Source of the DNA: Paenibacillus sp. DMB5
Lineage (GTDB): Bacteria > Bacillota > Bacilli > Paenibacillales > Paenibacillaceae
DNA: 64,000 nt
Direction of reading: 5' to 3'
NCBI RefSeq assembly: GCF_001517085.1
Contig: NZ_LRAC01000168.1
Span: 62,001-126,000, forward strand
The translations under genes were made by a program, and so were the position numbers. A model generated the notes under the pieces. It did no database searches. It had not been told where the DNA came from and saw only the letters and a program-made list of their open reading frames with translations. Shown here in pieces: positions 44,327 through 54,186 of this stretch (within the stretch, counting starts at the first letter, position 1; every line of letters begins with the position of its first letter).

Positions 44327-46116
44327 CTATATCTGTTCCGGGGCGTCCGCATCCATGAACTGAACCGGCCGGTCCAGCTCATACAGCTTGCGGTAGCGCG
44401 GTTCGCGCTCCATTAGCTCTGCATGGGTGCCGCGCATTTCCACCTGCCCGTTCTCCATGAAGATCACTTCATCCATCTGCTCTGCACCGACCAGATGATG
44501 GGTCACCCAGAGCAGCGTCTTGCCGGCCATCGCCTCGAACATGGTCGCCAGCAGCTCACGCTCTGTCCGCGGATCAAGGCCTACCGTCGGCTCATCCAGC
44601 ACAACCACCGGCGTATTCTGCAGCAGAATGCGGGCCAGGGCCATCCGCTGGCGTTCACCGCCGGAGAAGCGCTGTCCGGCTTCGCGTACCGGTGTGTTAT
44701 ACCCTTCCGGCAGCGAAGAGATCAGCGTATCCAGCTTAGCCAAGCCTGCCGCCCGGCGGATGTCCTCCTCCGAAGCCCCGGGATTGCCCAGACGGATGTT
44801 GTTCGCCACCGTAGTATCGAACAGATGCGGGCTCTGGTTCAGCACAGCAATGACCTGCGGAATCTGCTCGCCGAAGGCTGAAGCCGCAACCCCGTTAATC
44901 GTTGCGGAGCCGGCAACCGGAGTAATGACACCCTGCACCATCTTGAGCAGCGTCGATTTACCTGCTCCGCTGCGCCCGATAACGGCAACCTTCCGGCCCT
45001 GCGGAAGGTTGAGGCTAAGATTTTGGACCGACCAGGCAGCATCTGCCGAATAGCGGTAGCCTGCCGACTTCAGTACAATATGGGCCTGCCCGGTAGCCTG
45101 AATGCTCCCGATTGCTGTAGCGGCTTCTTCATTAACAGCCGCCGGCGCCTGCGGCATAGTCCCCTTGGCCTCTTCTACACCGTCCAGGCGCTCCAGTGAA
45201 TTCCGGTACTGCGGAATTTTCTCGACGGCCTCCGATACCGGCAGGAAAGCATCCGCTACCGGAAACACCACCAGCACGAACGCGGCGATCAGCGTACCGG
45301 CTATAGTACCGTCAGCGAATTCTCCGGCGGACCAGTACAGCATCGATAGTACAGCCAGCCCGACTACAGCCTGTCCAATAAACATCCGCAGGCGGCCCAG
45401 CTGCGCAGTGCCCCGTCCGTTCGGGCCACTTCCCGTTCATCTGCCTCGTACGTTGCTACGAACTGGGCCTGCCGTCCGCTGATCATCCAGTCGCCCATAC
45501 CGAGCACGGCATCGGTCAGCTTCTGATAGAGCCGGTTGCGCTCCTGCTTGACCTGCCGCTGGCGTCTTTGGGTGAACAGCAGCGAGATCAGCGGCAGCAC
45601 AACCACCAGCACCAGCATATACAGCCCCATCAGCAGGGCGAACGCCAGATCAAAGGTTCCCAGCGCAATGATTGCTGCCGCATAGATTAGCAGCGCAATA
45701 ATACTCGGGAACACCGTACGGAGATACACGTTCTGCAGGTATTCAATATCATCAGCAAGCATACCCAGAATATCTCCGGTACGGAAACGGGAGGATAGGA
45801 ACAAAGCCTGCGGCTCCAGAATGTTGTAGAGACGGGTGCGCATTTTGGACAGGATGCGCAGAATTGTATCGTGGCCGATCAGCCGCTCCACATAGTGGAT
45901 AACGGCACGGCTTGTCCCGAAGGTGCGTACACCGACAATCGGCACATAGACCATCAGAATATTTTCTGGCGGGATGGAAGACTTCGAAATCAGGAAGCCC
46001 GAGGTGTACATCAGGGACGAAGCTGAGAAGATCGTCAGCGCACCCAGCACAATAATCAGCACAAACCGCCAGAAATAACTTGAGGCATAAGGAGCAAACC
46101 ATCCTTCACGTTTCAA
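44327..46116 (-). pseudogene. cydC: Heterodimeric ABC exporter CydC, frameshifted
   Basis: CydC forms with CydD an ABC exporter of glutathione or cysteine that is needed to assemble cytochrome bd. The first frame gives the membrane domain (MKREGWFAPYASSYFW to GALRSW). The second continues QLGRLRMFIGQAVVG through the ATPase domain with Walker A GRSGAGKST and signature FSGGERQRM. The break is near 45403 and needs one extra base, which restores 596 residues. The start is TTG at 46116 with GGAGGG 6 bases upstream, overlapping cydD by four bases. The rest of the operon is intact, so I regard this as a probable base-deletion error. Confidence 0.9.
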
Positions 46117-47870
46117 TGGATTCCCTCCAGTTGACTTTGAATAAGCCCGTAATAAGCACCCCGGCGCCGGATCAGCTCAAGGTGTGTACCGACCTCCGCC
46201 ACCTGGCCCTGCTGCATGACGATGATCTGATCCATGTCCATCATCCAGTGCAGCCGGTGGGTTGCCAGAAACACCAGCTTCCCCTCGAACAGCGGGAGCA
46301 TCGTCTCCTTAAGCTCATACTCCGTCTCAATATCAAGATGAGCTGTAGGCTCATCGAGCAGCATAACCGGGCGGCTGCTAAGCAGGGCACGGGCCAGCGC
46401 TATACGCTGCTCTTGCCCTCCGCTCACCGACCGTCCGCCTCCGCCGATCATTTCGTTTAATCCATCCGGGAAAGAAGAGACAAGCTGCGATAATCCTGCA
46501 GCCTTCACTACTTCAGCTACATCTTCAAGCGTTGCCTCCGGGTAATAGAAACGCACGTTATCGGCCAGCGTCCCGCTGAAGATATAAGGCCGCTGCGGAA
46601 TATAGGCAGTCTGTCGGCGCCATGCTTCATCAGTCAGCGCACTGACGCGGTTTCCGTTAATGACCAGATTCCCGGAGGTAGGATGCAGGAATCCGCCCAG
46701 AATATCGACCATCGTTGATTTGCCGGCCCCGCTCTCCCCGATAATGCCGATCTTGGCAGCGCCGGTAAATGCAAGGTTCACCCCTGCCAGCGACGAGATC
46801 CCGTCCGCTTCATATTGAACGCCGATTCCCTCAAGCATAAGGTTACTATCTGGCTTCCAGCTGAATGCCCCTGCTTGCAGCGGCTGTGCAGTTCTCTGTC
46901 CGTCAGCGGAAATCGGCTCTGCCTTCACGGTCTCGCGGTCAATGATATCCTTCATCGCTTCTCCGGCTTCCTTGCCGTCCAGCGTAGCATGGAAGTCAGC
47001 ACCGACCAGCCGGACCGGCAGGAAATATTCGGGTGCGAGAATCAGGATCGTCAGACCCGTAACCAGGGTCATCTCTTCATTGATCAGCCGCAGCCCAAGG
47101 CTTACGGCGACTGATGCAACTGATAACATGGTGAAGAAATCAAGTGCAAACGATGACAGGAATGCCACACGGAGGGTCTTCATCGTTGCCGAGCGGTACC
47201 TGTCACTGACAGCGGCAATACTCTCGCTGTGGCTGCGGCTGCGCCCGAGAAATTTCAGCGTCTCCAGTCCGCGAAGGGAATCGACGAAATGATTGGACAG
47301 GGTCCGGTAGGACTTCAGCTGCCGGTCCATCTGCTTGCGTGCAGTCATCCCGATTAGAATCATAAAAATAATAATAATCGGCATCGTTAGGGTCAGGATG
47401 ACCCCGCTTGATGTATCAAGCCAGTAAATATAGGCCAGCAGCAGCCATGGTGTAATGCCCATCCCAACCATCCGCGGAATAATCAGCTCCAGATACGTAC
47501 GGAACTTGGTCACTCCTTCAAGCACAATTGTAACCAGTGTTCCCGTTCCCCGGTCGCCAGCCAGCCTTGGTCCCAGCTGGAACAGCTTATCCATCATTTG
47601 TCTCCGCATACTGCTGCCCGTTGCCTCCGCGAAGCGGTAGGAGACACGGCTCATCAGCATGGCACAGGCATGACGCACAAGAAACGCAAGAAGGAACAAG
47701 AGCATTCTTGCCCCTTGTTCCTTCAGCGGTTCTCCCGCAAATAGCGCCGAGACAGCTTCTGCCAGCGATTTCGCCAGCAGAAGAATGGACAGGCTTTGCA
47801 CCAGGGTAAGGAAGCCAACGATCAGAAAGACCGGCTTAACTCCTTTATACCCAAGCAAATTTTTATCCAT
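46113..47870 (-). CDS. cydD: Heterodimeric ABC exporter CydD
   Basis: This 585-residue half-transporter has six membrane helices and a C-terminal ATPase with Walker A GESGAGKST, signature VSGGQEQRI and Walker B VMLLDEPTAHLD. It exports thiols across the membrane together with CydC, which supports cytochrome bd maturation. It starts on the last base of the cydB stop codon and overlaps cydC by four bases, so translation of the operon is tightly coupled. Confidence 0.95.
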   Translation of the reverse strand: MDKNLLGYKGVKPVFLIVGFLTLVQSLSILLLAKSLAEAVSALFAGEPLKEQGARMLLFLLAFLVRHACAMLMSRVSYRFAEATGSSMRRQMMDKLFQLGPRLAGDRGTGTLVTIVLEGVTKFRTYLELIIPRMVGMGITPWLLLAYIYWLDTSSGVILTLTMPIIIIFMILIGMTARKQMDRQLKSYRTLSNHFVDSLRGLETLKFLGRSRSHSESIAAVSDRYRSATMKTLRVAFLSSFALDFFTMLSVASVAVSLGLRLINEEMTLVTGLTILILAPEYFLPVRLVGADFHATLDGKEAGEAMKDIIDRETVKAEPISADGQRTAQPLQAGAFSWKPDSNLMLEGIGVQYEADGISSLAGVNLAFTGAAKIGIIGESGAGKSTMVDILGGFLHPTSGNLVINGNRVSALTDEAWRRQTAYIPQRPYIFSGTLADNVRFYYPEATLEDVAEVVKAAGLSQLVSSFPDGLNEMIGGGGRSVSGGQEQRIALARALLSSRPVMLLDEPTAHLDIETEYELKETMLPLFEGKLVFLATHRLHWMMDMDQIIVMQQGQVAEVGTHLELIRRRGAYYGLIQSQLEGIH

Positions 47871-48886
47871 TAGTATTCAAGATGCTCCTTCTCGTGAACC
47901 CGTTTGTGGAAGATAAAATAACTCCAGATCTGATAGCCGAGCACGAACGGCAGCAGAGTCAGCGCTACAATGGTCATTACCTTCAGTGAATAATGGCCGG
48001 AAGCAGCATTTGTAATAGTCAGGCTGAATGCCGAATCAATCGAGCTGATCATGACCCGCGGGAACAAGCCCACGAAGACGGACAGAACGGACAGCGCCAT
48101 TACGGCTCCGGTCATTCCGAACGCCCAGCCGTCTTTCTTCTTGCTCATGAAATAACCGGACAACACATAAGCGGCGATTCCCAGAATGACAAGAATCATC
48201 AACACTGTTCCGCGCTGTTCAAAGATATCTGTCATGAAATAAGTCATAATAACGAATGCTACCAGCAGCACTGCCAGCGGAATCAGCAGCAGCTGGCCGA
48301 GCTTGCGGGCCCGAACCTGCAGATCGCCAACCGTACGCAGGGTAGTAAACATAAGTCCATGCACCAGGCAGAGCATCACGACAGTAATACCCGCTACTAC
48401 CGTATAAGGATTCACGATATCGAAGAATCCGGCATACATCTGCATGTCGCCGTCAATCGGCAGCCCCTTAATGAAGCTGGCGAAGACAACGGCAAGCAGG
48501 AACGGCGGCAGGAAGCTGCCGAAGAAAATGCAGACATCCCAGGTTTTTTTCCAGGTCTGTGAATCCCGTTTGCCTCTGAATTCAAAGGCGACCCCGCGGG
48601 CAATCAGCGCCAGCAGCGCGAATACGAACGGAATATAGAATCCGCTGAACAGCGTGGCATACCAGTTCGGAAAGGCAGCGAACATCGCTCCGGCACCTGT
48701 AAGCAGCCATACTTCATTCGCATCCCAGAAAGGTCCGATCGAGTTAATCAGCAGACGGCGTTCTGTATCATTTTTGGCCAGAATCTGCGTTTCCATGCCT
48801 ACGCCAAAGTCAAAGCCCTCAAGGAAGAAGAAACCGATAAAGAGAACCGCAATCAGCACAAACCACAATTCATTAAGAGAAAGCAT
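47870..48886 (-). CDS. cydB: Cytochrome bd ubiquinol oxidase subunit II
   Basis: This 338-residue membrane subunit has the family blocks WFVLIAVLFIGFFFLEGFDFGVGM and GPFWDANEVWLLTGAGAMFAAFP. With CydA it reduces oxygen to water at low oxygen tension without pumping protons. The start is the ATG ending at 48886, with GGAGGG 8 bases upstream, which places it 14 bases inside the end of cydA. Confidence 0.96.
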   Translation of the reverse strand: MLSLNELWFVLIAVLFIGFFFLEGFDFGVGMETQILAKNDTERRLLINSIGPFWDANEVWLLTGAGAMFAAFPNWYATLFSGFYIPFVFALLALIARGVAFEFRGKRDSQTWKKTWDVCIFFGSFLPPFLLAVVFASFIKGLPIDGDMQMYAGFFDIVNPYTVVAGITVVMLCLVHGLMFTTLRTVGDLQVRARKLGQLLLIPLAVLLVAFVIMTYFMTDIFEQRGTVLMILVILGIAAYVLSGYFMSKKKDGWAFGMTGAVMALSVLSVFVGLFPRVMISSIDSAFSLTITNAASGHYSLKVMTIVALTLLPFVLGYQIWSYFIFHKRVHEKEHLEY

Positions 48887-50279
48887 GTGTAGTACCCTCC
48901 TTGCTATACGGGTCATGGGCATCACCATGATCGTGATCCATGTGATAAGGGCCCTTCTTGATTACTTTAATGAACAATCCAACCAGTACAACGCCCAGAA
49001 TGGCATAGATAGCGTTAAAAGTAATAACCGAGAACAGAACGGAGCCTGCAGTTACGTTAGGCGATACACTGTCTTCCGTCGTCATCAGGCCAAACACAGT
49101 CCATGGCTGACGCCCGATCTCCGTCATAATCCAGCCGGCGGTATTCGCAATCGGCGGAAGCAGAAGTCCCCAGAACATAAAGCGCAGGAACCAGGTGTTC
49201 GGACGCTCCATCTTTTTACGCCACATCAGGTACATGGCATACAGGCCAAACACTACCATAAGTGAACCGGCAGCTACCATGATCCGGAAGCTCCAGAATG
49301 TAGTCCGCACAGGCGGGATATAATTACCCGGCCCATACGCCTGTTCATATTCTGCCTGCAGCGTATTCATCCCTTTAACCTCACCGGAGAATTTACTGTA
49401 GGACAGGAAGCTGAGCAGGTATGGAATTTTGATTTCACCGGAGTTCACTTTATTTACAGGGTCAATAAAAGCGGAAACCGTCCAGGCAGCAGGATCACCG
49501 CTATCCTCCCATAGTCCTTCTGAAGCTGCCATCTTCATCGGCTGTGTCTCTACCAGATACTGCGCCTGGGCATGACCGGCAACTGCTACACCCACAGAGG
49601 ATACAATTCCGACGATGGCCGCAATTTCAAAAGATTTTCTGAAGAACGGCACATCCTGCTTCTTCAGCATTTTATAAGCACTGATCCCCGTTACCAGGAA
49701 GGCGCCTGTTGCATAAGCAGCCAGCAGAGTGTGCGGCAGTTCAACAAGCAGCTGACCGTTAGTAATCAGAGCCAGGAAATCATTCATTTCAGCCCGGCCG
49801 TTATTGATTTCGAACCCGACAGGGTGCTGCATAAATGAGTTGGCTGTGAGAATCCAGAACGCTGACAGCGTTGTTCCCAGTGCAACCATCCAGATGGACA
49901 GCAGGTGAATCTTCTTGGAAACCTTGTCCCAGCCGAAGATCCAGATTCCGATAAAGGTGGATTCCAGGAAGAAGGCCAATAGCGCTTCAATAGCGAGCGG
50001 AGCCCCGAATACGTCACCGACAAAGCGGGAGTAGTCCGACCAGTTCATTCCGAACTGAAACTCCTGTAAAATTCCTGTTACTACACCGACAGCAAAGTTA
50101 ATCAGGAAAAGCTTCCCCCAAAACTGTGCCATTCTTTTGTACTCCTCGTTGCCCTTTCTGACATACATCGTCTCCATGATCGCAATCATCAGAGCCAGGC
50201 CAATCGATACCGGTACAAAGAAATAATGAAAGATCGTCGTCGACGCAAATTGTATACGCGACAGCATTACTGTATCCAT
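48873..50279 (-). CDS. cydA: Cytochrome bd ubiquinol oxidase subunit I
   Basis: This 468-residue subunit carries the hemes and the quinol site. Visible features are the heme ligand His18 in IFHYFFVP, the GLQEFQFGMNWSDYSRFVGDVFG-like block (here ILQEFQFGMNW), and the late GRQPWTVFG segment with Met ligand region upstream. The short Q-loop is typical of Gram-positive enzymes. The start is the ATG ending at 50279 behind GGGGAG. It is the first gene of cydABDC, and its promoter region has two TGTGA-N6-TCACA sites. Confidence 0.96.
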   Translation of the reverse strand: MDTVMLSRIQFASTTIFHYFFVPVSIGLALMIAIMETMYVRKGNEEYKRMAQFWGKLFLINFAVGVVTGILQEFQFGMNWSDYSRFVGDVFGAPLAIEALLAFFLESTFIGIWIFGWDKVSKKIHLLSIWMVALGTTLSAFWILTANSFMQHPVGFEINNGRAEMNDFLALITNGQLLVELPHTLLAAYATGAFLVTGISAYKMLKKQDVPFFRKSFEIAAIVGIVSSVGVAVAGHAQAQYLVETQPMKMAASEGLWEDSGDPAAWTVSAFIDPVNKVNSGEIKIPYLLSFLSYSKFSGEVKGMNTLQAEYEQAYGPGNYIPPVRTTFWSFRIMVAAGSLMVVFGLYAMYLMWRKKMERPNTWFLRFMFWGLLLPPIANTAGWIMTEIGRQPWTVFGLMTTEDSVSPNVTAGSVLFSVITFNAIYAILGVVLVGLFIKVIKKGPYHMDHDHGDAHDPYSKEGTTHAFS

Positions 50280-50341
50280 ATTTCTCCCCTTCCTTCTCCC
50301 CATTCAATATGTCTATTCTGTCAAAAACATAACGATTAAAG

Positions 50342-50410
50342 TGTGATATATGTCACATTATACGCCTCGTTTTGCGCAAATTTTCAATAAATTTGTGACA
50401 AATATCACAA
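50342..50410 (-). promoter_or_regulatory. cyd promoter with two Rex/Fnr-like palindromes
   Basis: TGTGATATATGTCACA (50342-50357) and TTGTGACAAATATCACAA (50393-50410) both follow TGTGA-N6-TCACA, which fits the redox repressor Rex and also Bacillus Fnr. A TATAAT (50357-50362, minus strand) with TTGAAA (50382-50387, 19-base spacer) lies between them. One site covers the transcription start and one lies upstream of the -35, so low oxygen or high NADH should relieve repression by Rex. Confidence 0.8.
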
Positions 50411-50427
50411 TATTCCGCTTAGAAAAC

Positions 50428-50455
50428 AAAAAAAATAAGACGGTTTACCCGTCTT
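50428..50455 (-). terminator. Terminator after ydjO
   Basis: On the minus strand AAGACGG and CCGTCTT around GTAAA are followed by ATTTTTTTT. It separates ydjO from the cyd promoter. Confidence 0.88.
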
Positions 50456-50503
50456 GGATTTGTTCATCATTTATATTTAAGGTTGACTTATAATAGGTGA
50501 TGG

Positions 50504-50734
50504 TCAGGTAATGGAAATACCCTTTTTAAGTGATTTCAGATCGCCGTTGGAATTTACCAGCTGCGGCAGCATCTTCATATTACGGGCCATTGGAGCATGG
50601 CAGAGGGGGCAAGACGGCGCATGTTCAAATGCGAAATTGTCCCTCATCCATCCATTGCAGTCATCATTGGTACAGGCCCAAATAGCGGTATTCTCTTCCG
50701 GTACTTCCTCGACAGGCTTCTTCCGGTAGTTCAT
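50504..50734 (-). CDS. ydjO: YdjO-family cold-inducible protein
   Basis: This 76-residue protein matches the YdjO family of cold-inducible proteins. It has two Cys pairs, CTNDDC and CPLC, spaced like a zinc ribbon. GGGAGG precedes the ATG. A CspA-type cold-shock gene lies about 220 bases upstream on the same strand but is separated by two hairpins. The function is unknown. Confidence 0.85.
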   Translation of the reverse strand: MNYRKKPVEEVPEENTAIWACTNDDCNGWMRDNFAFEHAPSCPLCHAPMARNMKMLPQLVNSNGDLKSLKKGISIT

Positions 50735-50779
50735 TGCCGTTCCTCCCTTCCTTATATGTCACATGCCTGGACAACAAGT

Positions 50780-50800
50780 AAAAAAGCATCTGACGATGCC
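50780..50800 (-). terminator. Small terminator-like hairpin upstream of ydjO
   Basis: On the minus strand GGCATC and GATGC around GTCA are followed by TTTTTTAC. Confidence 0.6.
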
Positions 50801-50906
50801 CTTGCAAGTTGCTGACTGACAAATCCTTTATTACAGAACGTGTGCCCAGCGTTATTCTGCTTAGATCAGGCTGTTTTTACAAGGGTGAGTTGACTTCTGA
50901 TCTTTA

Positions 50907-50946
50907 TAAAAAAAGACCGTCCCGACTTACGTGTAAGCAGGGACGG
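50907..50946 (-). terminator. Terminator of the cold-shock gene
   Basis: On the minus strand CCGTCCCTGCTTAC and GTAAGTCGGGACGG form a long stem followed by TCTTTTTTT. Confidence 0.9.
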
Positions 50947-50957
50947 CGCTTCTATTA

Positions 50958-51158
50958 TTACAGTTTTACAACGTTTTCGGCTTGTGGTCCACGGTTGCCT
51001 TGAACAACGTTGAATTCAACGCGTTGGCCTTCGTCCAAAGTCTTGAATCCTTCGCCAGTGATAGCGGAGAAGTGTACGAATACGTCGCTTCCGCCTTCAA
51101 CTTCGATGAATCCGAATCCTTTTTCTGCGTTGAACCATTTAACTGTACCTGTTTGCAT
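50958..51158 (-). CDS. CspA-family cold-shock protein
   Basis: This 66-residue RNA chaperone has the two RNA-binding motifs KGFGFIEV and VFVHFSAI. It melts RNA structure at low temperature and also acts in normal growth. The start is the ATG ending at 51158, with GGAGG 8 bases upstream; five further codons upstream in frame are not needed. A leader of about 75 bases precedes it. Confidence 0.95.
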   Translation of the reverse strand: MQTGTVKWFNAEKGFGFIEVEGGSDVFVHFSAITGEGFKTLDEGQRVEFNVVQGNRGPQAENVVKL

Positions 51159-51559
51159 GTGTGTTACCTCCACAAATTTAAATTAATATGTTCTTTTTAT
51201 CTTCAAACAAAGAAAAAATTCACACATTGAGAAGGGTTGTATACCAGTTGACAGCCCTTTTCAATACGAAAATTAGGTATCAAATGTATGATTATTCTCA
51301 TGTTACCACACCCGGGGAACAAAGGCAAGCTAGCTTATCCGATATTCTCCGTTTTTTCCCTTAAAAGGTTTACTTTCCAATGTAAGGGCTATCAGTCCAG
51401 TTGTAACTTGCACTTCTGCACGATACTTTTTATTACCCTGCTTATTCTGCCTTGAAACGAAAGAAACGGTGCCGCCCCAAAAAAAATTTCTGTTCAGGGC
51501 GGCCGTGCCGCTTCACTTCCTCATGACTGCCTTTTTATTATATACAGCCTGTGCAGCAT
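51159..51559 (-). other. Cold-shock gene leader and intergenic stretch
   Basis: A TATACA hexamer (51238-51243, minus strand) is a candidate -10 for the cold-shock gene and would give a leader of about 75 bases. A 7-base inverted repeat GCCGCCC/GGGCGGC spans 51471-51503 with a T/A-rich loop; it may belong to the end of the htrC transcript but is not a standard terminator. Nothing else was recognised. Confidence 0.45.
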
Positions 51560-52810
51560 TTATTCCTGCGGCTTCTCAAGAAGTTTCACAGTAGCCTGCT
51601 TTACTTCTCCGTTCCGGTAATAAGTAATCTTCAGTTCATCGCCGATCTTTGTCTGCTCGTATAAATACTTGCGCAACGACAGCGTAGAGGTAATCGGCTG
51701 GTCATTAAACTTGGTAATTACATCGTTGAACTGTAGGCCAGCCTCCCCTGCCGGTCCTACTGCATCAAGCACAACGACGCCTTCTTTGACTGAAGCAGGC
51801 AGATTAAGCTCCTTCACCTGATCCTCAGCGAGCGGAACATAAGGATTGTTCAGATCTACCGAATACACGCCCAGGTAGGAACGTGATATTTTGCCCTTGG
51901 CAGCCAGCTCATCCGCCGTCTTCACTACATGGTTGGCGGGGATAGCGAATCCGAGTCCTTCTACGCCGGTGTCAGAAATTTTCATCGTATTGATTCCGAT
52001 AACCTTACCATCCAGATCGACAAGCGCCCCTCCGCTGTTGCCTTCGTTAATGGCGGCATCCGTCTGGATAACCTCCTGCTCCCAGTCATAAACCCCGTCC
52101 TGGTTCAGCGACACCGGAATAGTCCGCTCCGTGTAGCTTACAATTCCGGAGGTCAGGGTATCGCCGAGACCAAGCGGATTACCGATGGCAATAACCGTCT
52201 CGCCAAGCCGCAGCTTGGAGGAATCACCGATCTGGGCAACCGTTGTCACATCCTTGGCATCCATGGACAGTACGGCAATATCCGTGACCTTATCTGCCCC
52301 TACCAGAACTGCCTTATGTGTCACACCGTCTACCGTTACCACTTCAAGCTTGCCTGAGCCTTCAATGACATGATTATTGGTAATGATAAAGGCCTTAGTA
52401 TCGTCCTTCTTATAGATAACTCCCGATCCGAGTGCCGACTCATCGAGAATGTTGAGTTCCTCATTATCTTCTTTATGATTAATAATACTCACGACCGCGG
52501 GACGGACCAATGCGGCAGCCTGAATAATCCGGTCATACGGATCCCCGCTGCTCGCTGTAACCTTCTGCCCTACTTCCGGTACATAGGCTTCCCTCTCGGC
52601 AGCAAATTGTCCTGTAACAAGACTGAACAGCAGCACGGCAACTACTGCACTGACTGCTGAGCTGATTACAGAGACCTGCCATGTTGCCATCGTGCGCCGT
52701 GATCTGTGCACGGTCCATTTCCGGCTGGTAAGCACTTTGCTTTTCTCCAGCTCTTTTCTTTTGCGGCGCGGTACTTTGGTTGAATAGAAATCGTCATCGA
52801 ACAATCCCAC
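51560..52810 (-). CDS. htrC: HtrA/DegP-type membrane serine protease
   Basis: This 416-residue protein has a cytoplasmic head, one membrane helix (about residues 45-65), a trypsin-like protease domain with the triad His (NNHVI), Asp (TDIAVL) and Ser (GNSGGALV), and a C-terminal PDZ domain (about 315-410). It degrades misfolded exported proteins. The start is a GTG ending at 52810, with GAGAGG 8 bases upstream. The gene follows walRKHIJ in the same orientation, as in Bacillus subtilis where the homologue is yyxA/htrC, but a 555-base gap with a convergent small gene separates it from walJ. Confidence 0.94.
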   Translation of the reverse strand: MGLFDDDFYSTKVPRRKRKELEKSKVLTSRKWTVHRSRRTMATWQVSVISSAVSAVVAVLLFSLVTGQFAAEREAYVPEVGQKVTASSGDPYDRIIQAAALVRPAVVSIINHKEDNEELNILDESALGSGVIYKKDDTKAFIITNNHVIEGSGKLEVVTVDGVTHKAVLVGADKVTDIAVLSMDAKDVTTVAQIGDSSKLRLGETVIAIGNPLGLGDTLTSGIVSYTERTIPVSLNQDGVYDWEQEVIQTDAAINEGNSGGALVDLDGKVIGINTMKISDTGVEGLGFAIPANHVVKTADELAAKGKISRSYLGVYSVDLNNPYVPLAEDQVKELNLPASVKEGVVVLDAVGPAGEAGLQFNDVITKFNDQPITSTLSLRKYLYEQTKIGDELKITYYRNGEVKQATVKLLEKPQE

Positions 52811-53190
52811 GGGTACATCCTCTCCCCTCTATTGCTACTGCATTCACAACTGAACGCCAAGCAACTAACCCCGAACTTCTCGCTCTCTCTTAGACTGCGC
52901 AGAGCACTAAAAGGTTTCACTTAATAATATATACCGCCAAATCAGCGGTTTATAAGCGCCAAGGGTCTCTGATTCTTGCAACCTGCCATGATAAACACCG
53001 TGAGTCTAAGGAATATTTTGCAGCTTAAAAGACTACAATAATAGAAGTAATGTACATCTGATGCTTATATCTGTCGGTTCCTTATAATTGTATCACAAGC
53101 GGGCATACCGCCCACATTTTTCTTGGAGCAAAAATGCATGAAATTGTTTACAGTTTCCGTATCATCTCCAGCCGGAAAGGAGCAGGTGTC
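52811..53190. other. Intergenic stretch between htrC and the small gene
   Basis: These 380 bases should hold divergent promoters. A TATAAT at 53083-53088 is the only hexamer of note, and I found no well-spaced -35 partner. No RNA gene was recognised. Confidence 0.45.
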
Positions 53191-53397
53191 ATGGAATCTT
53201 TTTCAACCAGCATGGATCTTGTGCAATTTATCGGTAAGCTTGGTGACCTCAAGGATGAACACTATCATTTGCTGCTGGTGCAGAGTGCGCTGATCGAACT
53301 CATGATTGATAAAGGAGTGTTCTCCCGCCAGGAGCTTGACCGCAAAATGGCTGAGCTCGACCGGCTTATGGCTGGCTCACCTTATCCCATGGCGTAG
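53191..53397 (+). CDS. Small helical protein of unknown function
   Basis: This 68-residue protein starts at the ATG at 53191, with AAAGGAG 8 bases upstream; an earlier ATG at 53134 lacks a good site. It is predicted to be all helical, and the segment ALIELMIDKGVFSRQELDRKMAELDR resembles the short helical motif found in nitrile hydratase accessory proteins, though this is too short to assign function. It runs against the wal operon, and its last 32 bases overlap the 3' end of walJ on the other strand. Confidence 0.7.
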   Translation: MESFSTSMDLVQFIGKLGDLKDEHYHLLLVQSALIELMIDKGVFSRQELDRKMAELDRLMAGSPYPMA

Positions 53398-54172
53398 GCC
53401 GGTCATAGTAGGTATCGCATAGTTTAAATTCGCTGTCCTTGTAGAAGCAGCCCCGGTCCTCCATGGCTCCTCTTACCGACATTCTGGCCAAATCGATCAT
53501 GTTATGATCGAGGCTTAGATGCGCCAGATAAGTCCGTTTGGTCCTGCCCGTCAGAATCTCGCTTAACGCCGCCCCGGCCGCCTCATTGGAGAGATGGCCC
53601 ATATCGCCAAGAATCCGCCGCTTGGTATTCCACGGATACCGGCCCATCCGCAGCATCTCGATATCATGATTCGCTTCCAGCACAAGCACGTCTGACCCTT
53701 CAAGCGCCATTCTGACCTTATCGCTGACATACCCGAGGTCTGTCGCTACACACAGCTTCTCTTTCCCGTCGTAAAAATTATAGCCTACCGGTTCAGCAGC
53801 ATCATGGGAGATTGCAAAAGACTCCACGCGCATGCTGCCAAAATCACGGTGTGTACCGGTCTCCAGAATAATCCGGTTATGCTCGGCAATATTGCCTATG
53901 CCTTTTTCGATTGCTCCCCAGGTCTTGCTGTTGGCGTAGATCGGCAGGTCGTATTTACGTGCAACAGCCCCGAGTCCTTTAATGTGGTCGGAATGCTCAT
54001 GGGTCACCAGTATTCCGTCTATATCTTTCCCCGTCAGCTCGCGCATCCCCAGCAGCTCATCAATCCGCTTGGCGCTGAGCCCGGCGTCGATCATCAGTGT
54101 TGTTTCCCCGTTGCGTACTACTGTCGCATTACCGGTAGAACCGCTGGACAGCACTGTAAATGAAATTCCCAT
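53366..54172 (-). CDS. walJ: Metallo-beta-lactamase-fold exonuclease WalJ
   Basis: This 268-residue protein has the metallo-beta-lactamase motif THEHSDHIKG and further His/Asp ligands (SHD, ANHD). Bacillus YycJ/WalJ is a 5' exonuclease-type protein linked to DNA replication and repair. The start is the ATG ending at 54172, with AAGGAG 8 bases upstream; the longer open frame runs into walI. It is the fifth gene of the wal operon. Confidence 0.93.
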   Translation of the reverse strand: MGISFTVLSSGSTGNATVVRNGETTLMIDAGLSAKRIDELLGMRELTGKDIDGILVTHEHSDHIKGLGAVARKYDLPIYANSKTWGAIEKGIGNIAEHNRIILETGTHRDFGSMRVESFAISHDAAEPVGYNFYDGKEKLCVATDLGYVSDKVRMALEGSDVLVLEANHDIEMLRMGRYPWNTKRRILGDMGHLSNEAAGAALSEILTGRTKRTYLAHLSLDHNMIDLARMSVRGAMEDRGCFYKDSEFKLCDTYYDRPTPWDKVSQP

Positions 54173-54186
54173 CTCTCCTGCTCCTT

